A stretch of 64,000 nucleotides of DNA from an uncultured Verrucomicrobiales bacterium (GCA_943789025.1 CALSSN010000008.1:62001-126000); one strand, 5' to 3'. Positions 1-9,750 are shown, numbered from the stretch's first letter. Program-made: numbers and translations. Notes: a model not told the origin generated them from the letters alone.

Positions 1-859
1 GCGTGATCTCGAAAGATGGGACGTTCCCTCCCTTCGGACCTTTCCAGAGCCATGGATAACGCTTCAGAAGTTGCATGTCCCCTCCATTTTTGGGAAATGC
101 GACCCGAAAGTAAGGTTGCATTTCAGCGACGAATTCCGGGATGGTCAGGTTAGGATTTTCCCGCAGGCGGAGATAGAGATCAGCGATGTCCAGACCGATA
201 AGGTTGAGGCCATTGAAATCGCCATGATGGTTCGGGTCCGCGAATCTCTGATCGTGCCACCGGGGAAATTGATCGTGAATCATCAGATTTAATTCCAGAT
301 GCAGATGCGAACGTTCGACATTGCGACTACCAGCCCACCCAGTGCACCCCATCTGCCCGATCGACTGCCCGATCGGAAGGCGCTGACCGACCTTCACATC
401 GATTTTCTCAAGGTGGCCGTAAAGACTGAAGAATGGCCCATTCCCCCAATCGTGCTCCACAACGACATACCGCCCGTAACTGCTCCTACCGGACAGGGTA
501 TTCACATGGACCACTCGCCCCTTGCCGATTGCCCGCACCTTATCGAGTGCCCGTCTCGAGCGATCCCGCTTCACCGGAGCAATATCGATTCCTTCATGGA
601 AGCGGGTAAAAATCATCCCCTCTTTGGTTCGCTTCTGATTGCGAACGTAGCCGTATTTTCCGCCTGTCCACGGTTTCGAATTGGCGCCCTCGAAGTGCCT
701 GTCGGTGTACATATAAAACCGCGACGGGTCCGATGAGAAAATGCCCTTATTATCGGTCGGAAGAACCAGCTCCAATCTACCCGCGGAAAGGTCGGAAAGA
801 GGCACCAGCAAGACAAGAATAAGCAAATTCTTCCACTGTGATAGAATGATCAGCTTCAT
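1..859 (-). CDS. M23-family metallopeptidase (LytM-like), 3' end cut off by the window edge
   Basis: Reading leftward from the ATG at 857-859 gives about 286 codons with no stop before the edge. A hydrophobic N-terminus (residues 9-26) looks like a signal peptide. The zinc-binding HxxxD motif is FHEGID (H88, D92), and the second motif is HLHLE (H185, H187). These are the hallmarks of Zn endopeptidases that cut peptidoglycan cross-bridges or act as envelope regulators. It is the distal gene of a two-gene unit, 17 bp after the lipoprotein at 877-1416. The C-terminal part beyond the peptidase core is not recognised. The family is clear; the substrate is inferred. Confidence 0.85.
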   Translation of the reverse strand, partial: MKLIILSQWKNLLILVLLVPLSDLSAGRLELVLPTDNKGIFSSDPSRFYMYTDRHFEGANSKPWTGGKYGYVRNQKRTKEGMIFTRFHEGIDIAPVKRDRSRRALDKVRAIGKGRVVHVNTLSGRSSYGRYVVVEHDWGNGPFFSLYGHLEKIDVKVGQRLPIGQSIGQMGCTGWAGSRNVERSHLHLELNLMIHDQFPRWHDQRFADPNHHGDFNGLNLIGLDIADLYLRLRENPNLTIPEFVAEMQPYFRVAFPKNGGDMQLLKRYPWLWKGPKGGNVPSFEIT

Positions 860-876
860 AGAACGGCAGGCTAACC

Positions 877-1416
877 TTAACGAAGAAGCGGGTCAAAAAG
901 ATCTTCCTGAGTTTCCGCTTCAGGAGGACCAAACGGAGGTTCCGGAAGCTTTATCCACCCGACATCTTTGTCTTCAAAGAGATCCAGCATTGGGTCGCTG
1001 ATACCCTGAAGAATCATAATGATCCCGTCCCGCACTGCACGGTCGATCATCAGGTAGTCCGCGGTGCGCCCGTCTACTTTCACCAGAAGAATTTTTCCCT
1101 CGTTGGTACTTGTCGTCGAAAAAAGCCGCCGTTGTCCGACACTTCCCAGCACGAGAACAGCGCCATTACTGTTTCCATCCTCCGCGCGGAAAGGGTAAAA
1201 GGCTTCCACCTGCCTGTGCGTGAATTCCGGCGTTATCCGAAAATACCTGATTTTTGGCGGATAACCCACGTGCTCCGGAAAAACCATACTCTCACCCTCG
1301 ATCGAAGACCCCTCGAGGTGAAGCGTGATCATGAATGGATCTTCTTTGTTGTAGTTGGCACACGAGGTAAGGAGACACGAAGTGACCAGTAAAATGGAGA
1401 TCCAAACAGGCTGCAT
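877..1416 (-). CDS. Predicted lipoprotein of unknown function
   Basis: I start at the internal ATG (1414-1416) because it opens directly into a lipoprotein signal: a hydrophobic stretch ending in the lipobox LLTSC. The frame is open upstream to 1575, but that extension is rich in Arg and Ala and has no signal character. The mature part, about 160 residues, has alternating beta-like segments and no recognised domain. It is probably an outer-membrane-anchored periplasmic protein. It lies just upstream of, and is probably co-transcribed with, the M23 peptidase, so an envelope role is likely but not demonstrated. Confidence 0.65.
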   Translation of the reverse strand: MQPVWISILLVTSCLLTSCANYNKEDPFMITLHLEGSSIEGESMVFPEHVGYPPKIRYFRITPEFTHRQVEAFYPFRAEDGNSNGAVLVLGSVGQRRLFSTTSTNEGKILLVKVDGRTADYLMIDRAVRDGIIMILQGISDPMLDLFEDKDVGWIKLPEPPFGPPEAETQEDLFDPLLR

Positions 1417-1727
1417 GCAGACAGGAAACGGCCTGACGCGGGACTTTGCAAGCTCAGGCAGACGACCGGCGTCAAAGGGATTCAGAGCGGCCCGCAGAAA
1501 TCCCCTCAATGAGTTCGTCTCAAGCGCTTCTTTTGCTGCGCTCGTATGCGGAAACACGATGATAAAGAAAGCCAAGACAGGAATCGCTCCTTAACCGTTG
1601 CCAAAAACCAGCCCTTTGTGCTATAGGTTAAGGTTCGCCTTTCTACCGATCAGGCGTCGCCCGAGGCCATCAAGCACAAATGACTTTGCTCGGGTGTAGC
1701 TAACAGTTTCTGTCTCCTCCCCGCACA

Positions 1728-3125
1728 ATGGAATCAACCATTCTCAAAGAAGATGATCTTCAGCAGGCCAACAGGAACCTCTGGCTGAAAGCGCTCAGTG
1801 CCTACGAACTGGGCAACTTTGAATACGCGATCAATCTTCTCTCAACCGTCGTAAAAAACGAACCCGGGTTTCTTGAAGGCCGCAAATCTCTTCGCAAGGC
1901 CTGTCTGCATCAGGGCAAGGGGAAGAAAAAGTTACTTAATCTCTCAGGCGGCGGGTTCTCCGGGATGAAAATCCAGAGTATCATCAAAAAAGACCCTGCG
2001 CTCGCGATGGAAGAATGCGAGAAAGCTCTGGGGAAGGATCCTCTCAGCCTCGCTGCTAACAATGCCCTTTTCGACGCATCGATTGCCGCCGGGTACCCTG
2101 AGACCGCCACCTTCGCGCTCGAAACCATCCGACAGAAGTATCCAGATAATACTGCCAACCTTCACAAGCTGGCCGAGCACCTGCTCAATCTGGATCTGTC
2201 TGACGAGGCGATGAAAGTTTACGATGGGATCGTCAGAGTCGACCCCACCGACATGGATGCGGTAAAAGGAGCCAAGGACGCCAGCGCACGGGCTTCCATG
2301 GCGAAGCAGAAGTGGGACTCAAGTACAGGCATGCGAGACCTCCTCGCCAACAGCGACGAAGCTGCGGCCCTTGAGCGGAAAAACCGCGCTGCGATGACCC
2401 ACGAGCAGCTTCTGGAGCTCCGCAACGACCTCGCTGGACAGTATGATGAGAGAAGCGGCGAACTTGGCTATGCCCGGGAGATGGCTGAACTTCACGAAAA
2501 GCTCGATGAAATTGATGCAGCTCTGCAGTGGTACCACTACGCGCTCTCCCTGAGCGCCGGCGATCCGTACTTACAGCGCAAAATCGACATCCTTAACGAT
2601 CGCAAAGGAGAACGTGTGATCTCCGAGCTTAAGGAAAAGCTGGCCAAGGCCACCGACCCGGGAGAAAAACATGAGCTGGAAGGCGAGCTTCATGGCATTG
2701 TGGCAGAACGCTCAGAGCAGCTTGTCGAGGAGGCCAAGGGACGAATCGAGCGTAATCCGACCGACAAACAGCTCCGCTTTGAACTTGGACAACGCCTCTT
2801 CAACGCAGAAAGATTTAAAGAAGCCATACCGCAACTTCAGCAGGCCCGGAACAACCCTCACATCCGTATTCGCGCCATGCTTCTACTCGGAAAATGCTTC
2901 GAGCAAAACAACATGCTCGATATGGCAGCCAACGAATTTTCCGAAGCCATCAGAGAAATAACCGCCATGGACGACACCAAAAAAGAGCTGCTTTACTCCC
3001 TGGGACTCGTCCACGACAAGATGGGCCAGGCTGCTGAGGCGCTTGAGTCTTTCAAGCAGATTTACAATGCGGACTATGGCTACCGTGATGTGGCCGAACG
3101 CGTCGAGGCGTCTTACGCAGGTTAG
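1728..3125 (+). CDS. TPR-repeat protein
   Basis: The protein has 465 residues and no signal peptide. It has TPR-like helix pairs at roughly residues 19-52, 95-130, 145-180 and 345-460, for example the segment GQRLFNAERFKEAIPQL. A charged, probably coiled-coil segment (about 205-330) separates them. TPR proteins act as scaffolds; nothing here shows the partner. It is transcribed divergently from the lipoprotein/M23 pair and converges on the lycopene cyclase genes. The start is the ATG at 1728, without a strong ribosome binding site. Confidence 0.75.
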   Translation: MESTILKEDDLQQANRNLWLKALSAYELGNFEYAINLLSTVVKNEPGFLEGRKSLRKACLHQGKGKKKLLNLSGGGFSGMKIQSIIKKDPALAMEECEKALGKDPLSLAANNALFDASIAAGYPETATFALETIRQKYPDNTANLHKLAEHLLNLDLSDEAMKVYDGIVRVDPTDMDAVKGAKDASARASMAKQKWDSSTGMRDLLANSDEAAALERKNRAAMTHEQLLELRNDLAGQYDERSGELGYAREMAELHEKLDEIDAALQWYHYALSLSAGDPYLQRKIDILNDRKGERVISELKEKLAKATDPGEKHELEGELHGIVAERSEQLVEEAKGRIERNPTDKQLRFELGQRLFNAERFKEAIPQLQQARNNPHIRIRAMLLLGKCFEQNNMLDMAANEFSEAIREITAMDDTKKELLYSLGLVHDKMGQAAEALESFKQIYNADYGYRDVAERVEASYAG

Positions 3126-3202
3126 TTAGCCCGCTCTTTGTCGACTGCGGCACTTCTCAGGCTGCCCTGGAAATTTCCTGCACGGAAATCGCCTCACAGC
3201 CA

Positions 3203-3532
3203 TCATTCTTTGTCTTTCCATCGATTAGCTTCAGGCAGGAGCAAAACGATGCTCTGCGCGACCAGCTGGGCAGTAAGGAGAAAAAACACACATTCTTCGA
3301 CAGGGACGATTCCCAGGGTGATTCCCGTGGTTTTACCTTCGCCAAAAAACCAGAGGCCCGAACGTATGGCCACCGCATCACAGAGTGAATAATAGACCCC
3401 GGCGATCAGGGTCGGCCCGAGAATGGCATATCGGTTTCTCAAGAAGATCCGCCAACCGATCACCCACTGCCCGAGAAGGAAGGGAAGGAGCCAGAAAAGC
3501 AGGTGCCTGAAATATGCGAACTCGTCCATCAC
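3203..3532 (-). CDS. crtYd: Lycopene cyclase subunit, CrtYd-like
   Basis: This 109-residue membrane protein carries the lycopene cyclase domain typical of the second subunit of the heterodimeric cyclase. It has about three transmembrane segments and the acidic motif PVEE (77-80) followed by CVFF. In carotenoid synthesis the CrtYc/CrtYd pair cyclises the ends of lycopene in the membrane. Its ATG overlaps the stop of the CrtYc-like gene (ATGA), so the two are translationally coupled. No crtB, crtI or crtE lies nearby. Family confidence is good; which ring type it makes cannot be told. Confidence 0.8.
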   Translation of the reverse strand: MMDEFAYFRHLLFWLLPFLLGQWVIGWRIFLRNRYAILGPTLIAGVYYSLCDAVAIRSGLWFFGEGKTTGITLGIVPVEECVFFLLTAQLVAQSIVLLLPEANRWKDKE

Positions 3533-3888
3533 ACCCGCTCATTTTCTCTGTCTTTACTTTCCGGTTTGTCGTTGTTGCTCGGCAGAAAGCACACAACAAG
3601 AAGGCCCACAATCAAGGTCTCAATCACAAAAAACGCATATTCTTCTGCTGGCAGCCGCCACGTCTGGCCACCCAGAACCACCTCCACTTGCGTCACCCGC
3701 TCCCAGTCAAAGTCCCAGATCCCTCGGGCCACGGCAACATTGTCCCATGGCGAAGTAGCGAGGAAAGCAAGCGCGGCCACGGCACCAATACAGACGAGGT
3801 GCGCGCGAAGCAGTTTCCTTCGTACGATCCACAGCAGGATGAGAAAGAGCGGCAGATTGAAGAGCAGGTGGAAGTCCAGATAGGTCAT
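3529..3888 (-). CDS. crtYc: Lycopene cyclase subunit, CrtYc-like
   Basis: The protein has 119 residues with about three transmembrane helices. The conserved SPWDN (46-50) and PAEE (80-83, then YAFF) motifs match the first half of the CrtYc/d or fungal-type lycopene cyclase. The charged tail after residue 105 is cytoplasmic by inference. It is the first gene of a two-gene unit with the CrtYd-like gene and is divergent from the mannose-1-phosphate guanylyltransferase across 86 bp. The split arrangement resembles that of actinobacteria and some Bacteroidota rather than the fused fungal form. Confidence 0.8.
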   Translation of the reverse strand: MTYLDFHLLFNLPLFLILLWIVRRKLLRAHLVCIGAVAALAFLATSPWDNVAVARGIWDFDWERVTQVEVVLGGQTWRLPAEEYAFFVIETLIVGLLVVCFLPSNNDKPESKDRENERV

Positions 3889-3974
3889 GCCTTGTTACCA
3901 ACCTATATGCCAGATCGCTGAGTTCGGGATAAAAATCGGTTGGCAGCCTTCACCTGCGAGACGAGATCTCACCC

Positions 3975-5060
3975 ATGCCAGATCAGCAACTAGAAAAAAC
4001 CTATGCCCTCATTCTCGCAGGAGGAAGCGGCACCAGGTTCTGGCCGGTGAGTCGAAACCACATCCCCAAACAACTTCTTAATCTCTTTGGGAAAAAAACC
4101 CTCCTCGCAAACACGGTCGATCGCGTCTCGAGTTTGATTCCGAAGGAACGCATTCTGATTTTAACGAACGCTCTGCAAGCCCCCGAAATCGCAAAACTCC
4201 TGCCAGACTTTCCCGCGGCTAACATTATTTCTGAGCCCGAAAAGCGAGATACCGCACCCGCCATCGCCCTCGGCATAGGTCTTGTTGCTGCACGTGATCC
4301 GGAAGCCACTATGGTAGTTCTGCCCTCCGACCAACTGATTCAGGACACGGCGGCCTACGATCAGATCATGCGGGCGTCACTCGCCACTGCCGGTGCTTCC
4401 GACCTTCTTCTCACCATTGGCATCCGACCCACCTGGCCATGTCCGAGTTACGGATACGTCGAACGGGGCGACGCAATCACCCCATTCCCTGGATGCGGAG
4501 AAACAAGAACCCACAAGGTTCTTCGCTTTACCGAAAAACCAGACCCCCAGACCGCAAAAGGCTTTCTTGAAGCTGGAACTTTTTCCTGGAATGCAGGCAT
4601 CTTCATCTGGTCGATCGCTTCGGTGTGCAAAGAGCTGGAAACCTACTGCCCCGAGCTTGCCTCATTCATTACCAAGTGCATTGCGTCCCGTAACCCTCAG
4701 GAAACGATCTCCAGCGATTTTTCAAATCTGCCCAAGCTCTCCATCGACTATGCCCTCATGGAACGTTCTTCCCGGATCGCAATGATGGAGGCAACTTTCG
4801 ACTGGGACGATGTCGGTTCGTGGCCTTCTGTTGCAAAATATCTCGATGCGGACCCTTCTGACAACCGCGCCAATTGTGACCTCACCCAGATTGAGTCTGC
4901 CGGAAACATCGTCTTCAGCAGAGAGGGAAAAAAAATTGCGCTGCTTGGAGTCGACAATCTCATCGTGGTGGAGACCGCTGATGCGATTCTCGTAGCGAGT
5001 AAAGAAAAAGCTGATGAAATCAAAAAAGTAGTTGAAGATCTTCCCGAAAGGCTCCGCTAA
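3975..5060 (+). CDS. manC: Mannose-1-phosphate guanylyltransferase
   Basis: The protein has 361 residues. The nucleotidyltransferase signature LAGGSGTRFWP lies near the N-terminus (14-24) and FTEKPD is in the middle. It makes GDP-mannose from mannose-1-phosphate and GTP for surface polysaccharides or glycosylation in the cytoplasm. It is the short, single-domain form without the C-terminal phosphomannose isomerase domain. The next gene, ruvX, follows after about 90 bp. No other polysaccharide genes adjoin, so the pathway it feeds is not visible here. Confidence 0.88.
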   Translation: MPDQQLEKTYALILAGGSGTRFWPVSRNHIPKQLLNLFGKKTLLANTVDRVSSLIPKERILILTNALQAPEIAKLLPDFPAANIISEPEKRDTAPAIALGIGLVAARDPEATMVVLPSDQLIQDTAAYDQIMRASLATAGASDLLLTIGIRPTWPCPSYGYVERGDAITPFPGCGETRTHKVLRFTEKPDPQTAKGFLEAGTFSWNAGIFIWSIASVCKELETYCPELASFITKCIASRNPQETISSDFSNLPKLSIDYALMERSSRIAMMEATFDWDDVGSWPSVAKYLDADPSDNRANCDLTQIESAGNIVFSREGKKIALLGVDNLIVVETADAILVASKEKADEIKKVVEDLPERLR

Positions 5061-5151
5061 TTGTCTCTCTGAGCATCTTCTCTTCCTTGCGTTCGAGAGA
5101 GAAGTCCGAGAAGTTATTCCTATCAAACCCCTCAACCACCTCACTTAGACC

Positions 5152-5730
5152 ATGAAAGTAATCGGAATCGACTACGGCAGCGTCCGCATCGGCATTGCTT
5201 CAAGTGACGACGCTGGCATCATGGCGCACCCCGAAAAAACGATCAAGATCGCAGAGGAAGGCTCTCCGGCAGATGCGATCAAAGATGTCGTTTCCCTCAT
5301 TGAAAAAAAGGGGGCAGAGGTCGTGGTCGTGGGGCTTCCCTTCCAGCTCGACGGGGAAAAGGGGAAAGCTGCTGAAACCGTCGAAGCCTGGGTTGAACAA
5401 CTGACCGAGGAACTTCCGGATATTTCCATCGAGATGGTGGACGAGAGGCTCACCACCGCCGCCGCCCAGGCGAAGATGAAAGAAATCGGAAAGAAGACAA
5501 AAAAGTCGAAGTCTATCATCGACCAAGTAGCTGCCGTCGAGATCCTCCAGACCTATCTTCAATCCCAGCAGGATTCAGCCCTCGATGGCATCGGTAAGGG
5601 TAGAGTTGACCCCGATCTGGCAGCTTTTCACATCGACGATGATGACGACGAGGAGAATGAATTCAGTGACCTCGGTTTCGGTGGAGGCGGAGGAAGTTGG
5701 GATGTCGATGGGCGAAACGACGACTACTAG
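5152..5730 (+). CDS. yqgF: Putative pre-16S rRNA nuclease / Holliday junction resolvase-like protein YqgF (RuvX)
   Basis: The RNase H-like fold is clear: GIDYGS (catalytic D7), VVVVGLP, MVDERLTT and DQVAAVEIL. The family is essential in many bacteria and matures the 5' end of 16S rRNA. The core ends near residue 137. The remaining 55 residues are an unusual tail with a run of acidic residues (D/E), a Gly-rich stretch and more acids, much longer than the usual protein of about 140 residues. The truA start lies inside the coding sequence of this tail (overlap 5702-5730), so the tail may partly reflect operon overlap. Confidence 0.85.
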   Translation: MKVIGIDYGSVRIGIASSDDAGIMAHPEKTIKIAEEGSPADAIKDVVSLIEKKGAEVVVVGLPFQLDGEKGKAAETVEAWVEQLTEELPDISIEMVDERLTTAAAQAKMKEIGKKTKKSKSIIDQVAAVEILQTYLQSQQDSALDGIGKGRVDPDLAAFHIDDDDDEENEFSDLGFGGGGGSWDVDGRNDDY

Positions 5731-6520
5731 GCTCCGACTCACCCTTGCCTACGATGGGGCACCTTTCTCAGGTTGGCAGAGTCAGGCGAACGGAAATACG
5801 ATTCAGGATCTACTCATTCGGGCGGGAGAGAAGGTCTGTGGCCGGCGGCTTCTTTTCCAAGGATCGGGGAGAACGGATGCCGGGGTGCACGCAACCGGAC
5901 AAGTTGCCCATGTCGATATTCCCCAGCCCAGCAATATGGGAGCGAGCGAATGGCAGGCAGCCCTTAATTCCAAACTGCCACCAAGCATCAGGGTGGTTTC
6001 GGCAACTGCGTGCCAACGAAGTTTTCACGCCCAGCACAGCGCCCTTGAGAAATCCTACCGTTACCGTATCGCCCAAGGTCCGGTCCTGATGCCACAACTC
6101 CATCAGCGCGCCTGGCACCTCTATGACGAGTTTGACCTTCACGTCATGCAGGACGCCGCAACCCTGCTGGAAGGGTATCACGATTTTTTCTGCTTCTCGG
6201 TCTCCCGCGGAAAAGACAGCCAGGGCCGCAGCCAGGACCCCGATGACACTCGAAGAACGCTTTCCTCGGTTATTCTAACTCGCCACTCTCTCGCTGAGCA
6301 TGCAGATACCTCGGTGATCGACCTCGAATTCACCGGCAACGGATTCCTATACAAGATGGTGCGCATGCTCACAGGCGCCATTGTGCGCGCAGGCCAAGGG
6401 AGAACCGACCTCCATGACATCGAAACGATGCTCGCTGATCCGACAGGAGAAAAATGGCACTTTTCTGCGCCTGCTGACGGTCTCACTCTTATCCGAGTGA
6501 CCTATCCTCTGGATTTTTAG
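5702..6520 (+). CDS. truA: tRNA pseudouridine(38-40) synthase TruA
   Basis: The catalytic motif GSGRTDAGVHA (D59) and the C-terminal motif FLYKMVRMLTG identify TruA, which converts U38-U40 of the tRNA anticodon arm to pseudouridine. I choose the ATG at 5702 because GGAGG lies about 8 nt upstream and the family similarity begins at residue 10. The frame is open further back to 5585, inside yqgF. The product is 272 aa, the normal length. Translation is probably coupled to yqgF by the 29-nt overlap. It converges on folD. Confidence 0.92.
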   Translation: MSMGETTTTRLRLTLAYDGAPFSGWQSQANGNTIQDLLIRAGEKVCGRRLLFQGSGRTDAGVHATGQVAHVDIPQPSNMGASEWQAALNSKLPPSIRVVSATACQRSFHAQHSALEKSYRYRIAQGPVLMPQLHQRAWHLYDEFDLHVMQDAATLLEGYHDFFCFSVSRGKDSQGRSQDPDDTRRTLSSVILTRHSLAEHADTSVIDLEFTGNGFLYKMVRMLTGAIVRAGQGRTDLHDIETMLADPTGEKWHFSAPADGLTLIRVTYPLDF

Positions 6521-6567
6521 GGAGAGAGGGTGCCTTCTGTCTTACCGCTCGAAAAAGAGAAATTTTT

Positions 6568-7464
6568 TTACCTCTCTTCTTGCTGCCCACGTCTCGCCCG
6601 ACAGGCTTTCACTGTGTTGCTCATAAGCATGGCGATGGTCATGGGACCGACTCCACCAGGAACAGGAGTGATCGCGCTGGCAAGCGGCTCGACAGCAGAA
6701 AAATCGACATCTCCGCACAGCCGATACCCGCGTTTTTTTTCTGGATCATCGACCCGGTTGACTCCCACATCGAGCACCACGGCTCCTTCCCGGACATGCT
6801 CTGCTCCTAACATCTCGGGAACACCTACCGCGGCGACCAGGATGTCCGCCTGGCGAGTGACTGCCACCAGGTCTTGTGTCCGGGAATGCGCAACCGTCAC
6901 CGTGGCATTGGCCCAGGGACCTTTCGCCATGAGAAGTAAAGCGAGGCTTTTTCCTACAATCAAGCTCCTGCCGACAATCACCACGTGCTTGCCGGCCGGA
7001 TCGATCGCATAAGCCTCAAGCAATCGCTGACACCCCAGTGGCGTACACGGGACAAAACCGCTCGGATCCTCCAGAGCAAGCTTCGCCACATTCTCTGGAT
7101 GAAACCCATCCACGTCTTTCGCAGGATTGATGGCCCGCACCACCTCCCCTTCATCCATGTGGGGAGGAAGGGGTGATTGGACGAGAATCCCATCGATATC
7201 TTCGTCGGCATTAAGGTCAGCCACCACCTCAAGGAGTTTTTCCTGGGAGGTCGAAGCTGGTAACTCGAGTTTTCTGGAATGCATCCCGAGGTCGAGACAG
7301 GTTCTTTCCTTGGAGGCCACGTAGACCTCGGAAGCCGGGTCGCTGCCTACCAGAACCACAGCAAGTCCTGGTCTTCTGCCCTCGGCCATAAGCTCTGCCA
7401 CTTCTGCACGACACGCGTCGAGAACGACGGAAGCTACTTTTTTCCCGTTAATCTGATCCGCCAT
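6568..7464 (-). CDS. folD: Bifunctional methylenetetrahydrofolate dehydrogenase/cyclohydrolase FolD
   Basis: Family signatures are YVASK (catalytic Lys), [15 protein letters not shown] and GRSLIVGKS, with [11 protein letters not shown] near the C-terminus. The enzyme interconverts methylene-, methenyl- and formyl-tetrahydrofolate using NADP in the cytoplasm. I prefer the ATG at 7464 (protein begins MADQING); another in-frame ATG lies at 7473. It overlaps the end of the acyltransferase gene by 17 nt and is the last gene of the xylB-acyltransferase-folD unit. Confidence 0.93.
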   Translation of the reverse strand: MADQINGKKVASVVLDACRAEVAELMAEGRRPGLAVVLVGSDPASEVYVASKERTCLDLGMHSRKLELPASTSQEKLLEVVADLNADEDIDGILVQSPLPPHMDEGEVVRAINPAKDVDGFHPENVAKLALEDPSGFVPCTPLGCQRLLEAYAIDPAGKHVVIVGRSLIVGKSLALLLMAKGPWANATVTVAHSRTQDLVAVTRQADILVAAVGVPEMLGAEHVREGAVVLDVGVNRVDDPEKKRGYRLCGDVDFSAVEPLASAITPVPGGVGPMTIAMLMSNTVKACRARRGQQEER

Positions 7465-8104
7465 TGATTTCAATCATCAGTTGCTCCACCCGCAAACGTT
7501 CAACTTCACAATCAGCATCACGTCCGATCTTCTGTAAAGGTCCCAGGGTTACCTCTACCGTGCTGAAGGGACGAGGGATATGCAAGCGATCCCAGCTTTT
7601 TTCCAGCCTCCAGGATACTCTCGGTCGCATGCCGATCGGGAAGATCGGGGCGCCGGTCAGTTGAGCGATCTTGATCAGGCCGGGCTGCATTTCGTAGCGC
7701 GGCCCACGCGGCCCGTCAGGCGTCACCACGAGGTCTCCACCCTTGCGCACCACGTTGACTGCTCCGACCAGCGCGCCGCGCGCCTTTTTTGAAGAGGATC
7801 CGCGCACTGATCCCGCACCGTAGCGCGCCATGACCTCCGCTATAATCTCCCCGTCTCTACTTGCACTCGTCATCACAGAGCCATGGCGATCGGGGAGCAC
7901 CGCACGATACAATTCAGGAAGCATAAGCACCCGGTTATGCCAGGCCGCCCAGATTACCGGCTCACGCATTCCCGGGTCGCCAAGCATGCCGGATCTGTCG
8001 TCAACCTCAAACCGAAGGGTTGTGCCGAGCGCCTTCAAGCATGTTGCGATCACCCAGCCAACGAGTTGACTATTTTCTGCCAGACGTTTGAGTGACTTGC
8101 CCAC
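7448..8104 (-). CDS. DUF374 lysophospholipid acyltransferase-family protein
   Basis: The protein has 218 residues. [12 protein letters not shown], a Ser-rich SASRDGEI motif and [12 protein letters not shown] match the DUF374 acyltransferase-like family, which is related to glycerol-phosphate and lipid A acyltransferases. It is predicted to acylate an envelope lipid; the substrate is unknown. The catalytic H-motif is present as WHNR, without the classical H(x)4D, as is common in this family. It sits 23 bp after xylB and overlaps folD, so transcription is probably shared rather than function. Confidence 0.8.
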   Translation of the reverse strand: MGKSLKRLAENSQLVGWVIATCLKALGTTLRFEVDDRSGMLGDPGMREPVIWAAWHNRVLMLPELYRAVLPDRHGSVMTSASRDGEIIAEVMARYGAGSVRGSSSKKARGALVGAVNVVRKGGDLVVTPDGPRGPRYEMQPGLIKIAQLTGAPIFPIGMRPRVSWRLEKSWDRLHIPRPFSTVEVTLGPLQKIGRDADCEVERLRVEQLMIEINGGSD

Positions 8105-8127
8105 CGTTCCGAATCAGCAGTGTGAAG

Positions 8128-9612
8128 CTAGAGAAACCCTCCGTCTCTCAAAGTTTTCGTGAGACCAGAAAACCGCTGCATCCGCTCCGTATAAAAATCT
8201 CGATCGTGCGTAACCGGGGCACATCTTGAGGCCTCGTCCAAACGGACAAGACGATATGCCAGGCTTTCATAGTCTTCGCCACCGACTGTTTTTATCGCCT
8301 GAATCGCGGCCCCCAGGGCAGCAGCTTCTGCCGACTCGAGACAAACAACCTCAGCGTCAAAACAATCTGCCGCCATCTGCCTCCAGGTCGCGCTTTTCGA
8401 GCCTCCGCCGGTCAGGCGTATTTCTTGCGGGGTCATCCCGAGATCACGGAACCTCTGGAGACCGTAGGCAAGGCCCAGTGTCGCCCCTTCCATGGCCGCT
8501 CTGGCAATGTGCCCTGGCGTCATGTTTCCCTGATCGAGGCCGTGCAGGACGCCCTTCCCGAAGGGGAGGTTCGGCGTGCGCTCGCCATTCAAATACGGCA
8601 GAAAGGTAAGACCATCCGCGCCAGCAGAGATGGACGCGACGGCCGCTTCCAACTCGTTCAGATTCATTCCCAGAAGCGCGCGCGACTTCTCCGTGACCAC
8701 AGTCACGTTCATCGTGCAGACCAGGGGCAACCACTGGTCGGTGCTGTCACAGAATGCCGCTACTTCGCCCATTGGGTCGACGACCGGTTCCCCGGAACAA
8801 CCGTAAAGCGTTCCCGATGTCCCGAAAGACGCAGTCACCACACCGGGGCAGATGTTCCCGGTTCCGATAGCGCCCATCATGTTGTCCCCACCTCCAGCAC
8901 TTACGATGACCTCTTTCCCCAATCCCCAGGAAGTGGCCAGCTCTGGCTTCAGCGGACCGTGCGGATGGTTCGAAGATCCGAGCTCGGGAAGCATCGCTTC
9001 GACCCGAGGATCGACAAAGTCAGTCAGCTCGCGATTCCAGCATCGGGTACGCACATCGAGGATCCCGGTTCCCGAGGCATCGCCATACTCCATGCGATAT
9101 TTTCCAGTCAGCCAGAAGTTCAGATAGTCATGAGGAAGCAGGATCGTTCGGATCCGCGCGAAGTTTTCCGGCTCATTCTCTTTGATCCAGAGAAGTTTTG
9201 GAATCGTGTATCCCGGAAGGATCGCATTCCCCGCCATGGCGATCAGCCCTTCGGATCCTCCGAACTCGGCTGCGAGCGCCTCGCACTGCGAGACAGTGGA
9301 CGTATCACACCAGAGTTTCGCATCGCGCACCGGATTTCCTTCCTCATCGAGAGCAACGAGGCCGTGTTGTTGGCCGCTTACGCCGATTCCGACCACTTCT
9401 GCTTTTCTCTCTCCAAGCGAGGCCAGACAATCTTTGATGCACTGGGTCGCCGCTTTGATCCAGTCCCCGGGCCTTTGTTCGAGGTGGCCATCAGGCAGGC
9501 CAGAAACAAGCTCGTAACTGCTCTGGGAACTGGCTAAAACCTCGCCGCTTTCCGAGTCTAAAACAATTCCCTTCGTGCTCTGGGTTCCACTGTCAATTCC
9601 TAGAGTAAGCAT
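8128..9612 (-). CDS. xylB: Xylulokinase (FGGY carbohydrate kinase)
   Basis: The protein has 494 residues, the usual xylulokinase length. The N-terminal phosphate-binding loop is GIDSGTQSTKG, SGQQHGLV follows, and the catalytic base lies in SAGGGDNMMGA (D243). The C-terminal GGGSKSATWRQ is the adenosine-binding motif. It phosphorylates D-xylulose to xylulose-5-phosphate. No xylose isomerase or transporter adjoins it, so another FGGY substrate cannot be excluded. It is the first gene of the minus-strand operon with the acyltransferase and folD. Confidence 0.88.
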   Translation of the reverse strand: MLTLGIDSGTQSTKGIVLDSESGEVLASSQSSYELVSGLPDGHLEQRPGDWIKAATQCIKDCLASLGERKAEVVGIGVSGQQHGLVALDEEGNPVRDAKLWCDTSTVSQCEALAAEFGGSEGLIAMAGNAILPGYTIPKLLWIKENEPENFARIRTILLPHDYLNFWLTGKYRMEYGDASGTGILDVRTRCWNRELTDFVDPRVEAMLPELGSSNHPHGPLKPELATSWGLGKEVIVSAGGGDNMMGAIGTGNICPGVVTASFGTSGTLYGCSGEPVVDPMGEVAAFCDSTDQWLPLVCTMNVTVVTEKSRALLGMNLNELEAAVASISAGADGLTFLPYLNGERTPNLPFGKGVLHGLDQGNMTPGHIARAAMEGATLGLAYGLQRFRDLGMTPQEIRLTGGGSKSATWRQMAADCFDAEVVCLESAEAAALGAAIQAIKTVGGEDYESLAYRLVRLDEASRCAPVTHDRDFYTERMQRFSGLTKTLRDGGFL

Positions 9613-9750
9613 TTTTGGATTCCGGTTTACCTAAGCGCTAGCCTAGTGCATGTTCGACAAGAAAGGCGAACATTTTCAGAAATTTACAGGTTTTCAGGCA
9701 AGGAGCCCTTCACGCGCCCTCCACGCCAAAGCACTTTCAAACAATCGGAT

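Noticed and set aside
8425-9537. 370-codon frame antisense to xylB
   Set aside because: No domain, lies within xylB; a shadow frame.
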